From Mesostigma viride (taxonomy: Eukaryota > Streptophyta > Mesostigmatophyceae > Mesostigmatales > Mesostigmataceae), in assembly GCA_009746045.1 (NCBI GenBank), contig RPFO01000678.1, positions 1 to 30,000 on the forward strand: 30,000 nt of DNA, written 5' to 3'. Below are positions 17,335-26,599 of this stretch, piece by piece; the stretch's first letter is position 1, and each line of letters starts with the position of its first letter. Under the pieces are notes generated by a model that had not been told where the DNA came from, did not search any database, and saw only the letters and a program-made list of their open reading frames with translations. Position numbers and translations under genes: made by a program.

Positions 17335-18920
17335 TTAATATGGCTGTTACGTCCAAGCTCTAAAAGAGAAGAAAGGGCTGGAGTTAATATTGCCTGGCAA
17401 GCAATATTATTCTACTAAGCTACTTGGCTTGTAGAGATTCTACTTCCGGTTACTACAATCCAGAAACGGGTTCATTCTGATGAGTATTGCTCGAGATATG
17501 AGCAAGATACTGTTCTACTACATTCTACTTGGATTCGGTGATTCTACGGTGGTTCTTCAAGTGACGCGTGGCATACGGCGTCTTGTCACAGTGTACGATA
17601 GGACATTTAGTCTCCGACACTGCGGTCTATTCAATGCTATTGATTAGACGTAACAAATAGTGACAGGACTTGTGCGACAGGACACTGATGTGACTATTTT
17701 TTGCTATGCTTTTTTGCTATGCGGTTGGGGCCGAAGGCCGTTTGTTTTCCGTAGTTTGCTTGTTTTGTATTGGTTGTTTGGTGATTTAGTATTTGTACGG
17801 ACGACCCGAGCCGCTAACTTAGCGGGTTTATCGCGTCCGTTGGATCCATCATCGGACGCTCCAGATTGTCGGCGGCTAACGTTTTAACTTTTTTCATTTT
17901 GCCTTCGTATATATGGATAACGAGTCGAGATCTGCTGGTCCAGAGTGAAGGACAGCAATATTGTGAGATGATCTGTCCTATCAGTCATCTGGATGTGACT
18001 GCGTCACAATTAGTATACAACGAGCAGGAAGCTGCCACTTGGTAGCACCACTTTCCCTGCACCTGTGTCCTAGCACCTTCGGCGACGGTTCTCACGTGCC
18101 TCGTGCGTTCTGTGCTGGTAACCATAACCAGCAACGTAAACCTATTGATTAATATAACTACTTCCTCTGTAGATATTAATCAGTGCAGGCTGAACCACAG
18201 TTCAGCCACAGTTTCGTTAACTCGAATTACAAGCGAGTTCGTAATCTACTGATTACGGCATTGATTTCTGGTGTCGTCAAAATTTACGGTGTTGTTCCAT
18301 TATAATATGGGAAGCACGCGTGAATTTCGTGAACCATCTCTGGAGGCGCGGTGGATCCTTCGTCAAGCCTCAATTTCAACGTCAGCGGAGCAGTGGTCGA
18401 ATTTGTTATCTCGAAGGTCGTCGGCAAGCATCTACGTACGAATCGGCCTGCAGCAGGATGCGCCATATATGAACGTTAAGTTGCGCGTGCAGTGGATTTC
18501 AGTTTTATGATCTGAATTTTACGGGAATGTTGTAGCGGACTTTTGTGTTCCGTTACTGGCCTGTTTTATGTGCACGGACTTCGCAATAAAAGCTTTGGAT
18601 TTTATCGTTTCAGAGCCGGGATGTTGTGCTGCGAAACTGGGTTGTGGTTTATTTGAAAATATGTTGTAGTAATTACGTATGCTATACGAAAAAACGTAGT
18701 TACGAATATGGACCGTGGGGCCTGGTCCGGATTTGTTGCGCTTCTGCGAATGTAATAGGAAGTTTGTTTCGTGCCAGAATTGCGCAATTAGTGCAATATT
18801 TATGTTGGCTGCTGCATATGCGCAGTTGCGATGGAAGCATTGATACGAAAAATTATATATAATTTCGTATGCAGCGGAATTAAGTGTTGTCGCTGCGACA
18901 ACATTGGCATTGCCAGCAGG
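17335..18920. other. Gene-free region rich in short perfect inverted repeats
   Basis: No ORF with coding character and no RNA gene recognised. The first part is dotted with TTCTAC motifs (17412-17550). From about 18110 stem-loops follow one another closely: 18113-18133 (7-bp arms), 18146-18182 (10-bp arms TGATTAATAT/ATATTAATCA with a further 4-bp inner stem), a GGCTGAA/TTCAGCC pair near 18188-18207, an AACTCG/CGAGTT pair and a CGTAAT/ATTACG pair between about 18219 and 18257, a GTAATTACGT/ACGTAGTTAC pair near 18670-18710 (9 of 10), an ATACGAAA/TTTCGTAT pair at 18843-18870 and a TGTTGTCGC/GCGACAACA pair near 18884-18902. The sequence continues past the retroelement at 25490. It may be an old mobile element or a structured transcript; I cannot say which. 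Confidence 0.5.
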
Positions 18921-18925
18921 GCATG

Positions 18926-19409
18926 AGTTAGTCTCCATGCTTTGCTGTAGACTAAGTCTCAAAGGCATTGTGAATACAACGTATGAATAAGCCTTGTAAA
19001 CCTACGTTGGTATGTGAATATAAATACCACGTGGGCTATGCAGATAGGAATGCTAGTCGAGTCGCATACGTTTCCCTAGATAGGTACTTTGGGTACTGGG
19101 GTACGTGACAGATGTCAGTACCCAGTATACGTAGTGTCCTGTCATTGGACGGTACTAGAGTATCCTAGATAGGGACCGTACTGCAGCGTGCATTGATCTG
19201 TGATCACACGATGCAGTGACTAGACTGCTACCTGTCATCGTGCGGCCTCGGGCCAACGGTCTGCACCCAACGGTCACTGGCGGCGCAGCCAGTGAGAGGA
19301 ACGTTGATAAAGGGTAAACCTATTTTCTAATGAACCAAGCAATTCATTGCTCTCAGCACACAGTGTTCTCAAGCAATATACCACGTCGTTCATTTCTCAT
19401 TTCCTAACT
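18926..19409 (+). repeat. 5' LTR of element 1
   Basis: 484 bp, AGTTAG...CTAACT. It contains a TATA box (TATAAATA, 19019-19026), a strong stem-loop at 19094-19127, and two AACGG motifs at 19251-19276, one being CCCAACGGTCA, an exact fit to the plant mitosis-specific activator consensus YCYAACGGYYA. The sequence right after it (TGAATTTTATAAACG) has no obvious tRNA-complementary primer-binding site starting TGG. Confidence 0.95.
19019..19026 (+). promoter_or_regulatory. LTR TATA box
   Basis: TATAAATA in the 5' LTR (same motif at 25099-25106 in the 3' LTR), about 75 bases ahead of the stem-loop, a normal position for the LTR promoter. Confidence 0.55.
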
Positions 19410-20350
19410 TGAATTTTATAAACGCTCTTCAGCAACATCAAACTCAACAACGGTTCAAACCGGCACTGGAAAAAAAAAAAAAAGAAAAGAAAAAAAAAAA
19501 AGAGAAAAAGAAACTACATCTTGGGGACGACGATGATGATCAGCGTCGTCCGCCAGACAACAGGGCATCGGCTGATGTCGGTGCGCCTGCATGCAATAAC
19601 AACAAAACAAAAAGAAGACAAAGAAAAAGAAAACAAAAGAACAACCATGACAATACCAGCCAGGTGGAGGGTCCGGCTGCCGCGAGGCAGTCCGAACAAC
19701 CCCCCTCCCCTGTGCGCCAGCCGGTGGCGGAGCCGGTTCCCCTACGGGGCACCGACCAACCCTCTTCCCCGGCGGCTGCGACAGCAGCACCCACTGCTGG
19801 AGCAGCCATGGCGGCGGCAATGCGGCAGGAAAACAACCCCCCAGGAGGCACCGGCCCCGCGCCGGCCCCTGGGGCTTCCAGCGTAAGCAAGTCCGTTGCT
19901 TTCTTTCCTCATGCATGCTCTGATATAATGCTCAAGAGCGGTGGCTATCTTTTCAACATATCATAACCAAACAGAAAGCTATCGCTGCAGCATGAGGAGC
20001 ATAGAAACGCTCCAGCTGTTATGTGATAAAAGCACTCCTGGCCTATCCCCATCGCCGGCGGTGGGCGGCCTGGGCTGGACGGCATATGCAAACGAGACAA
20101 GTATCTCCGTCCACCCCAACGTGACTTATCTGAATGAATGTCATGTCTTTTGAACGCAGATCTCCCCATTTTATTTGGGATGAGTGTAAGGGTATTGTTG
20201 CTTTCTTGGCAGCACAGCCTCTACCCTCTAGGGAGACTGTTGATCCTCTCTATGTCAGGGCTGAGGGCCCTTAATCAAACCCACTGCTGTCAATCTCCCT
20301 AGACATGGAGCTTGCCCAGCCGCCGCACATAATCAATAACGCATGCAGTA
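19410..20350 (+). other. Leader / putative Gag N-terminal region of element 1
   Basis: An open frame runs from 19409 to 19966 without an early ATG (it opens with TTG). It reads Lys/Glu-rich, then DDDDDQRR, then Pro/Ala-rich, typical of disordered Gag-like low complexity rather than a folded domain. A GTAAGC at about 19882 could be a splice donor, so the true Gag may be spliced. From 19970 to 20350 no coding signal is seen. Confidence 0.35.
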
Positions 20351-20439
20351 GTGGCAGAAGCCATTACCAAACGCATGTACTTGCGGGTAAAGATATGGCT
20401 GGTGCTAACGCTCAAGCAGCACCGGGAGGCAATAACAAG

Positions 20440-20745
20440 AAACACTAACAGATCACAAACAAACAAACAAAACTGTTACCAAACCATGGTTGGTGTTGAG
20501 GCAGCACAGATGCTGTCCTCTCATTACAAGCAAACAAATGAAACTGTTACCAAACCATGGTTGGTGTTGAGGCAGCACAGATGCTGTCCTCTCACTGCAA
20601 ACAAACAAACGAAACTGTTACCAAACCATGGTTGGTGTTGAGGCAGCACAGCTTCTGTCCTCTCATTACAAGCAAACAAACGAAAATGCTACCAAACCAT
20701 GGTGGGTTTTGAGGCAGCAAAGATACTGTCCTCTCAATCAATACA
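20440..20745. repeat. 71-bp tandem repeat, four copies, inside element 1
   Basis: CCATGG phase points at 20484, 20555, 20626 and 20697 (spacing 71, 71, 71). Each unit holds GTTGAGGCAGCACAGATGC, TGTCCTCTCA and AAACAAACGAAACTGTTACC-like sequence. As 71 is not a multiple of three, the repeat breaks any frame across it. Its GAGGCAGCA...CTGTCCTC part resembles the coding sequence at about 21170-21200 of the same element, so it may be amplified from there. Confidence 0.88.
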
Positions 20746-20773
20746 ATGAACAAACAAGAAAAGCTGCGATTAA

Positions 20774-20818
20774 TTAATTAACAATAACAATACCAACAAC
20801 AGGCCCTCACAGGGCAAT

Positions 20819-20905
<87 letters not shown>

Positions 20906-21097
20906 AGGCAACCTGGCAACCCTGGAAGGGTCAGGTGCCTGAGGTGCTTCCAGACGGGGCACAGCCGCAACCAGTGCAACCACAACCCTACACTGGTCAA
21001 CAATGTGGATCTCTGCCCAGGCTGCCACTACACGAGGCACAACCTGGCCAGCTCCAGGCAGCCGTTGCAACAGGCCTCGCTACCCAACTCAATGTGA
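20774..21097 (+). pseudogene. Gag-like zinc knuckle segment of element 1
   Basis: Frame opening after a TAA at 20771 and closing at TGA 21095-21097, with no start codon at its head. A CAA/AAC microsatellite (about 20817-20903) gives a poly-Asn run. Next is a zinc knuckle CLRCFQTGHSRNQC (C-X2-C-X4-H-X4-C, 20936-20977), the nucleic-acid-binding motif of retroelement nucleocapsids, then a second partial Cys/His motif (CPGCHYTRH). The lack of a start and the 71-bp repeats just upstream mean Gag is either spliced, initiated elsewhere or decayed. A GTGAGT right at the end (from 21094) could be a splice donor. Confidence 0.6.
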
Positions 21098-21164
21098 GTT
21101 CTCTCACCTTGCTTACTCTGAGGATGATGATCTCATTACCATTGGGGATGGCAGCCAGGGCATA

Positions 21165-22738
21165 ATTGATTTTGAGGCAGCAACCTTACTGTCCTCCCAA
21201 CACCCTGTACTGGAACCTTACATAAAAGCACTAACCCCCACTGTTGACAACTCCATTGATATCAAGGAGCTTGCTCACCAGCTGCTGCCTAGCCATGGGT
21301 CATGAAACAGTGGCTGAGGAACTAGCCAGACGGCTGGGGGGTAGTAGCATGGGAAAACCACTCAGGAATGCAGTAAAACTGGCTAGACAACACTGTCAAG
21401 AATGTCAGTTTAACAGCCCCAAACCTAAAAAATGGCATACTGCAACTCCTTCCACCACTAGAGGCATGATAGTGGTGGAAGATGGGGGATGTGATGCACA
21501 TCAACAAAGATGTCCAGCCCTACCTGATCCTAAAAGATTCATGGTCCAGGTTCACAGTAATGGAACCCCTACCTGGCATGATGTCTGCAGGGCAGCTACG
21601 TGTTGCACTCATGATTGCTTTACCCAGATTCTACCCAGTTGACAGAATTTTGCTTGATCAACAATTTTCTTGTCTGACTGACCTGGAAGGGTGTGAAGCA
21701 ATCGAGATTGCTGGGCTGGAAGATCATGAGGGTCAGGGGGTCATTGAAAGAACCATCAGATCTGTCAAAACCCTACTAGCCAAAAATCCTTCCAAGGATG
21801 CTACTTCAGGGGTCTATTGTGACAGGGCACTCTGGTGCCATGAAATGTGCACAACCCTAAACATGAGACCTGTCTTGCATGCCAAGTGGGGTGAAGTAAT
21901 CCCAGCAGGCCTGCAGGCAGGTGTATATCCCCCAGAGGTGATAGCACTGTACAACACTGCACGTGCACAAACCTCAGCAAAACTGGCAGAAAAAGATAAA
22001 ACCCATCCCAGGCCAGTATTCCAAAAAGGTGATCAAGTTCTCTATTACAAGGAAAACCGCTTTGGTAAGGTTGGAACTTGGCTAGGTCCAGTTACCATCC
22101 GTGGATTTACCAAAAACAGCAAGACCGTGGAGGTCAAGCACAATATCAATGGGAAGCGTCATAGGGTGAGCTGTCATAGAATTAAGAAGTATTATTCTCC
22201 CATGGCAGACGTGCCTGGGGAAGAGTCTTTAAGCATGGACTCACTACTTCTATCTGGCAACTCCAGCATGCCCAGCAGTAGCCCTGAGCCACCAATTACT
22301 GCTGTTGACAGCACCACAGCACCCTCTGTGAACCCTTCCACCCTCAGTGAAGCCAGGCCCACTTCACAACCTGGGGATCGCTTAACCAGGCACGAGGTAG
22401 CTGGGTTGGAAGCATTAGCTCAGCCCCAAGGCACCAAATTGTCTGCCAACCCTCCCGCTCTGAGGTCAAGATTGGCAGTCGCCTTGCAAGCATTACACAG
22501 GTCACATAAGCAACAAGCTGCTGTGGCCGAAGGGTTGGCAAAAGTCTCAGCTGTGTGCACTAGTCAGGACCCCTGGACCCTGGCAATAGACACTCAGGCA
22601 CAGGTCAGTGTGATCAGTGCACAAGCCATCCCTGGTCTTGAGATTGCACCTTCATTTTGGGCACGGGTGCAGGATTTCTCAGGCCAAAGCTCACTGGATG
22701 TAGTGGGACAGGTGATGCTCCCTATACTTGGTATTTAG
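21165..22738 (+). pseudogene. pol: Element 1 pol, part 1: integrase and start of protease-like domain
   Basis: The integrase zinc-finger part (H...H then CQEC) is split over two frames (to 21305, then about 21295-21480). A further 1-base slip in a run of five G at about 21484-21488 leads into the long frame 21482-22738. The catalytic core shows the second Asp at 21656-21658 (LLDQQFS) and the Glu at 21746-21748 (IERTIRS), spaced D-X29-E. A C-terminal basic/SH3-like part follows (GDQVLYY...GTWLGP...RVSCHRIKKYY). After a Ser/Pro-rich linker comes a retropepsin-like start, AIDTQAQVSVIS, with Asp at 22589-22591 and the usual Gly of DTG replaced by Gln. The frame ends at an in-frame TAG, 22736-22738. 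Confidence 0.8.
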
Positions 22739-24638
22739 ACACCCTTCCAGGTGGTGGAGGGGTACTCTGGTAACACCTTGTTGGGGGAACCTTTTGTATC
22801 CTATCCTGGGGTGCTTATCTCAGCTAATGAGCTCAGTGTCACAGGGGTGGGTGCAGTTCCTCTGGACCACTTTAAAATCCCTCTCTCCAGTATTGTCCCT
22901 GGTATGGATGCTGTCATCAAGGCAGTCAACACTCAGTATGCACCAGGGGAGATCCCTGATTTGGACAAGTTAGTGCACAGCCAGTTCCTCCATCCCTCAG
23001 CCTTTGGGCTGGGTAAGTGGGACATAGCCATGCACTCACCCCACCAAATCTCCCACGTCATACAAGAATGCAAAACACAAAAAGGGTTTACCAAGTGGCT
23101 GATGGCCATTGTCCACCAAGCCAGGCAGGAATGGGTCCTGCCCAACCCCAAAAACCCTCAATACAAACCTCCTGTCACCCCTTCATGGGACGTGCCAGAG
23201 GGAGCCAAAAAGCTCAGATTAAAATTTGTTCTCAAACAAAAACCACAAAAAGTGGGCTCCCCAATCTTCCATGCCAGACCATGTGTCACAGAATTAAAGG
23301 GGACATCCACACTGCCAAAAGGGGAAACCTACACACCTGGGTTGCAACAAACCTCACTCAGGATCATGCTCTCCCTATTCCTACACAACCTCAATACAGG
23401 ACAAGACTATGTCTGCAAAGCCACTGATATTAAAAGGGCCTTCCTCAGGGGGGACCCAGAAAAGGCTGAATCTGTGTGGAAAGGGAAGGTGTACGTGGTA
23501 GACACCCCAGCTGTGTGGAAACCTTACATTGATGAGCCCCACCTTATCATCAACAATGGGGTGGAAGGGCTTGTCAGTGCCCCAAAAATTTTCAGAGACT
23601 CAGCAGAGGAAGTATTCAAAAAGCTCAAGGCCACGTATGATGACCTGGACCCATGCTTTTTTGTTGTACCCACCCCCTCTGGACTGCTGTTCTTTGTGTG
23701 GCATGGAGATGACCAACTCATTTGTGGGCCTAGAGCTGAGGTGAAAACCTTTATTCAGCAGGTCCAGGAATCATATGAGATTGGCAAACAGGTGGAATTG
23801 AGCACAACCCCCATCCAGTTCTGTGGCATCATGTTGCAGCTGCATAGGCAGCCAGATCAGTGGGTCTGCTCTCTCTCCCCTCCTGCAGAATATATCCAAG
23901 ATTGTCTAGATCTGCTGCAGGACAACTACCTCCCCTTACACATGTGTGCCACTGTTCAGGGCAAACTGGGGTGGTGGTCAGCCATCTGTGGGGCTCCCTT
24001 AGCTGTCATCAGCAGGGTCACCCATGATGTTCTAGTCAAGATAAAATGCAGTCACATCAGGAAGTTGGTCAATGACTGTCCCCCCCTCATCCTCCATGGC
24101 CTGAATCTGATGGAAGACATCCACATCCAATGTGTCATGGACAGCTCCATGGAGAGCAGAACAATCAATCAGATGGGGGCACGGGAATCAGGGCTGTTTT
24201 TTCTCACCAACAGGTCAGATTACATGTCCCTCACTTCCTGGTACAGCAGGCTACACCGCAGAAAACCTGGCAGCAGCAACTCAGCTGAATGTCGTGCTGT
24301 GGTGTCTGCTGCATTGCATGCTCGTTCCCTAGCTGCAGCACATGCTCACCTGGCTACAAACCCAGGCAGGCAGCACATGCAATGTAATCTCACATCTCTA
24401 CACTGACAGCTTTTCTGTGATCAGTTTTCTAACCAAGAAATCTGTTTCTGCTGCTGTCCACACTGACTTGGATCGGGTGATCCTCAAACAGGAGGCCACC
24501 TATTTTTCCAGCTGGACTCATGTGGATGATGAGGACAACCCAGCAGACGCTCTAACGAAGCTGCGGGATGCTGCTGGCCAACAGTACCAGCTCCTCTTTC
24601 AGAACATGAACCCCTATGATATCAGAGTCAGTGTTTGA
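22739..24638 (+). pseudogene. pol: Element 1 pol, part 2: protease end, reverse transcriptase, RNase H
   Basis: It continues in the same frame directly after the TAG. The first residues (VVEGYSGNTLLGEPF) look like the C-terminal half of a retropepsin (the ILG region). The reverse transcriptase follows: DIKRAFLRGDP with Asp at 23425-23427, GLVSAPKIF, DPCFFV, and an active-site box HGDD at 23702-23713 in place of the common YVDD. RNase H of copia type has Asp at 24140 (MDSSMESR), SWYSRLHRR, and Glu at 24287 (AECRA). A frame change near 24385-24400 is needed to reach the last RNase H Asp (YTDS, 24405-24407) and the conserved C-terminal NPADALTK box. The final stop ends at 24638. RT copies the element RNA and RNase H removes it. 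This copy could work only if the breaks are bypassed or supplied in trans. Confidence 0.85.
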
Positions 24639-25005
24639 ATAAATGACTGGCCATAGCACAGTACACAACCACCACACCCCCTTACCACAGCGATAGCTGC
24701 TGGGCGCCATAAAATTCAACACATTCGTTGTGGGGTGTGAGTGCTGGCTAGGTCAGATTTGTATCCATTTGCAGCTTGAGGACACAAGCTTTGTATCCAC
24801 TTACTTAATGTGTGCTCCAATAACTGGCCAAACCAGCCAGCTGTGTACACCTTATTTAATGTGCAATATAACACCTGGCCAGAACAGCCAGCTGTAACCA
24901 ACCTGGCTCAACCAGCCATGTCTCTTTTGTACCCCTAATCAACTTAAAAACAATAACAATAATGTTGGGGGTGCAGACCTGAAATAAATAATAAAACAAT
25001 ACTGG
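24639..25005 (+). other. 3' untranslated region of element 1
   Basis: No ORF. Repeated CTGGCCA(A/G)A(A/C)CAGCCAGCTGT and TTTGTATCCA motifs give an imperfect ~60-bp direct repeat (24810-24900). AATAAA occurs at 24983-24988 and 24990-24995, only 11-18 bases before the 3' LTR. No clear polypurine tract abuts the LTR (the last bases are AACAATACTGG), which is unusual. Confidence 0.6.
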
Positions 25006-25489
25006 AGTTAGTCTCCATGCTTTGCTGTAGACTAAGTCTCAAAGGCATTGTGAATACAACGTATGAATAAGCCTTGTAAACCTACGTTGGTATGTGAATA
25101 TAAATACCACGTGGGCTATGCAGATAGGAATGCTAGTCGAGTCGCATACGTTTCCCTAGATAGGTACTTTGGGTACTGGGGTACGTGACAGATGTCAGTA
25201 CCCAGTATACGTAGTGTCCTGTCATTGGACGGTACTAGAGTATCCTAGATAGGGACCGTACTGCAGCGTGCATTGATCTGTGATCACACGATGCAGTGAC
25301 TAGACTGCTACCTGTCATCGTGCGGCCTCGGGCCAACGGTCTGCACCCAACGGTCACTGGCGGCGCAGCCAGTGAGAGGAACGTTGATAAAGGGTAAACC
25401 TATTTTCTAATGAACCAAGCAATTCATTGCTCTCAGCACACAGTGTTCTCAAGCAATATACCACGTCGTTCATTTCTCATTTCCTAACT
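25006..25489 (+). repeat. 3' LTR of element 1
   Basis: 484 bp; comparing line by line with 18926-19409 I found no difference. It is followed by the target-site copy GCATG at 25490-25494. Confidence 0.95.
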
Positions 25490-26599
25490 GCATGTCGGAT
25501 ATATTTTGTCCTATATATGTCGATGATGATTATACCAACTGGTGTATGCTGTATAAATTTTCTTGTGCAGAACAAGCTCATGCTAATTAATGCATTTGCG
25601 TTATATATATTAATGCTGCATGTTAATGACTTGTTTGCAAGGTCAATATTGAAGGCGAAAGCGTGGCTGGGTCGCCCGCGAAGTCGCAGCAAGCGAACTG
25701 AAGCGCTGATTGCAAGCGGCTGCGAGTGCTGAAGTGATCGGGCAGCTGCGAATGTCGCCAGCGATCTGGAAAGAGCACGAGTATCGCTGTCAAGAGCGGG
25801 AGAGAGCACAAATGTCGCAAGCGGCTGTCAGAATTTGTCGCCATCGACAATGAAAGTCTTCAAGGCAGCTGCTGAGCGTCACTGTTGGGAGCGAAGGCTT
25901 CACCAGTGAGCAGTCGCCCCGGGCGCGAGTGTCGCGAACGACTGAATGCTATACGCAACAACAAGTGGAGTTACTGTTGATACCTTTGTTGCATGAAGTG
26001 CAGCCTGGCGTGAAGGCGCACTTGCAAGCAAGGTTGTGATTTATTTGATAATCACTTCAACAGGGTAGGTGCCCAGTGGGGAGCACCTGGATCTGCGGTG
26101 CAGCGCAGGGTAACATGTTATTTCTGCCATGCAAACAGGGTCATATTGCCCTCTTTGGCATTGGCAAGTGAACCGAGGTGGGTATATTAATTTAACCCAA
26201 TCTGACGGATTCTGCCTTCCCTGGGCTTGCTAGGGTCCGCCAGGGAGGGGGCTAAGAGTGACCCCCCCATTACTCTGGATGAAGTTGATTTGCTCCCTGC
26301 ACAGGTTGAGAGTCTCCCACTTAAGGTTGAGAGTCCCCCTGCACAGGTTGAGGGTGCATCCATGGAGGAAGAACACAATGGGGTAGTGACTGGGTCTTCC
26401 CACGTCACCATGGTGAAAGCAGTTACCAAAGGCAACAACGTTCCCACATGGCTCTTGGAGGTAGTTTGCGTACTCCTTCAATGTTGGAGCGTGGAAGTCC
26501 TGCCTTAGGGCAGGAGGCTCCTTTAGAGGAGGAGGGTGAGGCTGATGGCCTGAATGATGCAATGGGGAGCATGGTTGTAAGTGATAGTGCTGATAATAG
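25490..26599. other. Flanking DNA with degenerate repeats, then low-information sequence
   Basis: Up to about 25640 it continues the AT-rich, hairpin-prone sequence interrupted by element 1. From about 25640 to 25960 there is a loose repetition of CAAGCGGCTG, GCTGCGA(A/G)TG and TGTCGC(A/C)-type words, a degenerate GC-rich repeat. At 26297-26362 a ~30-bp unit (ACAGGTTGAGAGTC-like) appears three times within a short frame (26227-26508) whose product has PAQVES/PLKVES repeats. This may be a relic of the leader of element 2, but no domain is seen. Confidence 0.4.

Larger units (their letters stand above)
18926..25489 (+). mobile_element. Complete LTR retroelement, 6564 bp (element 1)
   Basis: Bounded by two 484-bp direct repeats that appear identical base for base, and flanked by a 5-bp target duplication GCATG (18921-18925 and 25490-25494). 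The LTRs start AGTTAG and end CTAACT, a perfect 6-bp inverted pair, instead of the usual TG...CA. Inside are a charged low-complexity leader region, a zinc-knuckle Gag-like segment, and a pol with integrase, a retropepsin-like segment, reverse transcriptase and RNase H in that order. The RT and RNase H resemble the Ty1/copia group, while the zinc-finger integrase with its basic C-terminal domain looks more like the Ty3/gypsy type. The coding part has at least three frame changes and one in-frame TAG. Confidence 0.93.

Noticed and set aside
17069-17418. Glu/Gly/Arg-rich and Pro/Ser/Leu-rich ORFs
   Set aside because: They are translations of the GGGA/GGAA microsatellite on either strand.
20770-21070. 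Poly-Leu and poly-Val ORFs on the minus strand
   Set aside because: They are translations of the CAA microsatellite; the plus-strand zinc knuckle is the meaningful reading.
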